A DNA stretch of 7,503 nt from an uncultured Planctomycetaceae bacterium. Its GTDB lineage: Bacteria; Planctomycetota; Planctomycetia; Planctomycetales; Planctomycetaceae. Made by a program: the position numbers and the translations under genes. The stretch spans positions 1 through 7,503 of the forward strand of contig CAIXQV010000328.1 of the NCBI GenBank assembly GCA_903921605.1, read 5' to 3'. Numbering within the stretch: position 1 is the first letter of the stretch; each line of letters begins with the position of its first letter. Below, piece by piece: positions 7,017 through 7,503 of this stretch. Below the pieces are notes generated by a model. That model did not search any database. It was given only the letters and a program-made list of their open reading frames with translations, and was not told where the DNA came from.

Positions 7017-7036
7017 GTTGGACATTCTTGTCCGAC
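7017..7036. repeat. Tight stem-loop, GGACATTCTTGTCC core
   Basis: GTTGGACA (7017-7024) pairs with TGTCCGAC (7029-7036): 8 bp including one G-U, with a TTCT tetraloop. No T-run follows, so a terminator role is unlikely. It may be a small dispersed palindrome or the foot of a structured RNA. Confidence 0.5.
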
Positions 7037-7063
7037 TGGGTTTCGACAGTTTACGCAGGCGAC

Positions 7064-7086
7064 ATCCCTCGCCGACGCTTCGGGTT
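7064..7086 (-). repeat. Solo copy of the dispersed repeat seen at 1465-1544
   Basis: These 23 bases (ATCCCTCGCCGACGCTTCGG then GTT) match the reverse complement of the left arm at 1465-1491 at 21 of 23 positions, and closely match the right arm at 1518-1540. There is no inverted partner of similar length nearby. Together the copies show a repeat family recurring about 5.6 kb apart. The strand is given relative to the left arm of the first copy. Confidence 0.75.
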
Positions 7087-7103
7087 AGGATGAAATCAAC
7101 AGC

Positions 7104-7187
7104 TGCGGGGGTTACATACTCATCTCGTTCGATTGCATCAGGCTGAGTCTGTCGTCAAACTTTGGGGTGGTGGTTTAATCCCCCGCA
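7104..7187. other. GC-rich inverted repeat upstream of comM
   Basis: TGCGGGGG (7104-7111) is the exact reverse complement of CCCCCGCA (7180-7187); with one bulged T the pairing extends three more bases (TTA/TAA). The enclosed loop is 68 nt. It ends 32 nt before the comM ATG and could be a leader structure in the comM mRNA or a DNA site. No riboswitch class is recognised. Confidence 0.4.
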
Positions 7188-7219
7188 ACCCGACGCGACT
7201 ATACCAAAGCCCCTCCGCC

Positions 7220-7503
7220 ATGCTGTCCCGACTCGCTACGTATACCCTGTTCGGAATTGAAGCTCGCCCTGTCGAGGTCGAAGTCGATATTTCCCCCGGT
7301 GCAATTCCCAAGGTGATTCTGGTCGGACTGGCCGAAGCGGCGGTCAAAGAGAGCATTCATCGGATCGAACGAGCACTCGTCAACAGTGGCTACGGTCGTC
7401 CCAATGATCGAGTTGTGATTAATCTGTCTCCGGCGGACCTTCCCAAAGATGCAGCGTCTTTGGATCTGCCAATTGCATTGGGATTCTTGATTTCAGACGC
7501 TCA
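7220..7503 (+). CDS. comM: ComM/YifB-family Mg-chelatase-like AAA+ protein, N-terminal fragment
   Basis: Only the first 94 codons are present; the family is about 500 aa. This part is the N-terminal ChlI-type domain: FGIEARPVEVEVDISPG (11-27), the hallmark VGLAEAAVKES (35-45; most relatives have Pro where A38 is), NSGYGRP (55-61), INLSPADLPKD (67-77) and LDLPIALGFL (81-90). The Walker A/B AAA+ ATPase and C-terminal Mg-chelatase domains would lie beyond the right edge. In naturally competent bacteria ComM is a helicase promoting branch migration during integration of transforming DNA, but the gene is also widespread in species not known to be competent. The ATG at 7220 gives the usual family N-terminus; there is no Shine-Dalgarno (CCCTCCGCC precedes it). 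It follows a repeat-rich spacer and is transcribed away from it. Confidence 0.93.
   Translation, partial: MLSRLATYTLFGIEARPVEVEVDISPGAIPKVILVGLAEAAVKESIHRIERALVNSGYGRPNDRVVINLSPADLPKDAASLDLPIALGFLISDA

Larger units (their letters stand above)
6795..7219. other. 425-bp gene-free, repeat-rich intergenic region
   Basis: No open frame here has recognisable protein character. The stretch contains, in order, the terminator hairpin of the preceding gene (6822-6857), a structured inverted repeat (6893-6946), a tight stem-loop (7017-7036), a solo copy of the dispersed repeat (7064-7086) and a GC-rich inverted repeat just before comM (7104-7187). The comM promoter must lie at its right end; I see no convincing -35/-10 pair. 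Confidence 0.7.

Noticed and set aside
6943..7146. 67-codon plus-strand frame in the intergenic region
   Set aside because: It runs through two of the repeat elements, has no RBS and an Arg-rich, non-protein-like composition.

Overview
The window looks like chromosomal DNA of a planctomycete (Planctomycetota), moderately GC-rich. This is inferred from the gene mix: a secreted multi-EF-hand protein with Gly/Phe-rich linkers, a Tat-exported sugar isomerase/epimerase-like TIM barrel, a large glycosyltransferase with a Cys-rich N-terminus, and an ArgRS with a coiled-coil-like insert. Weak Shine-Dalgarno use and dispersed intergenic repeats with a CCCTCGC...GGGTT core also fit. No single marker proves the phylum.

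Layout from left to right. Positions 1-798 (minus) hold the N-terminal 266 residues of a secreted EF-hand protein that runs off the left edge. A 292-bp divergent spacer follows, then a 107-aa plus-strand protein of unknown function (1091-1414) whose C-terminus resembles the ribosomal L7/L12 C-terminal helical hairpin. A long inverted repeat (1465-1544) precedes argS (1639-3597, plus). argS converges, with a 54-bp gap, on a 697-codon two-domain glycosyltransferase (3652-5745, minus). That gene diverges from a Tat-signal TIM-barrel protein (5946-6794, plus), which has a recognisable promoter, a clear RBS for a GTG start, and a stem-loop terminator. A 425-bp gene-free stretch rich in inverted repeats (6795-7219) then leads into the first 94 codons of a ComM/YifB-family AAA+ protein, cut by the right edge.

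The genes do not form one pathway. Housekeeping functions (argS, comM) are interspersed with envelope or exported functions (EF-hand protein, glycosyltransferase, isomerase-like protein), and strand switches divide the window into mostly single-gene transcription units. I found no CRISPR array, transposase, phage gene, tRNA or rRNA. The points most worth a second look are the shared repeat family (1465-1544 and 7064-7086), the L12-like small protein, the fused GT-A/GT-B enzyme and the ArgRS insertion. I see no convincing evidence of a wholly new multi-gene system.
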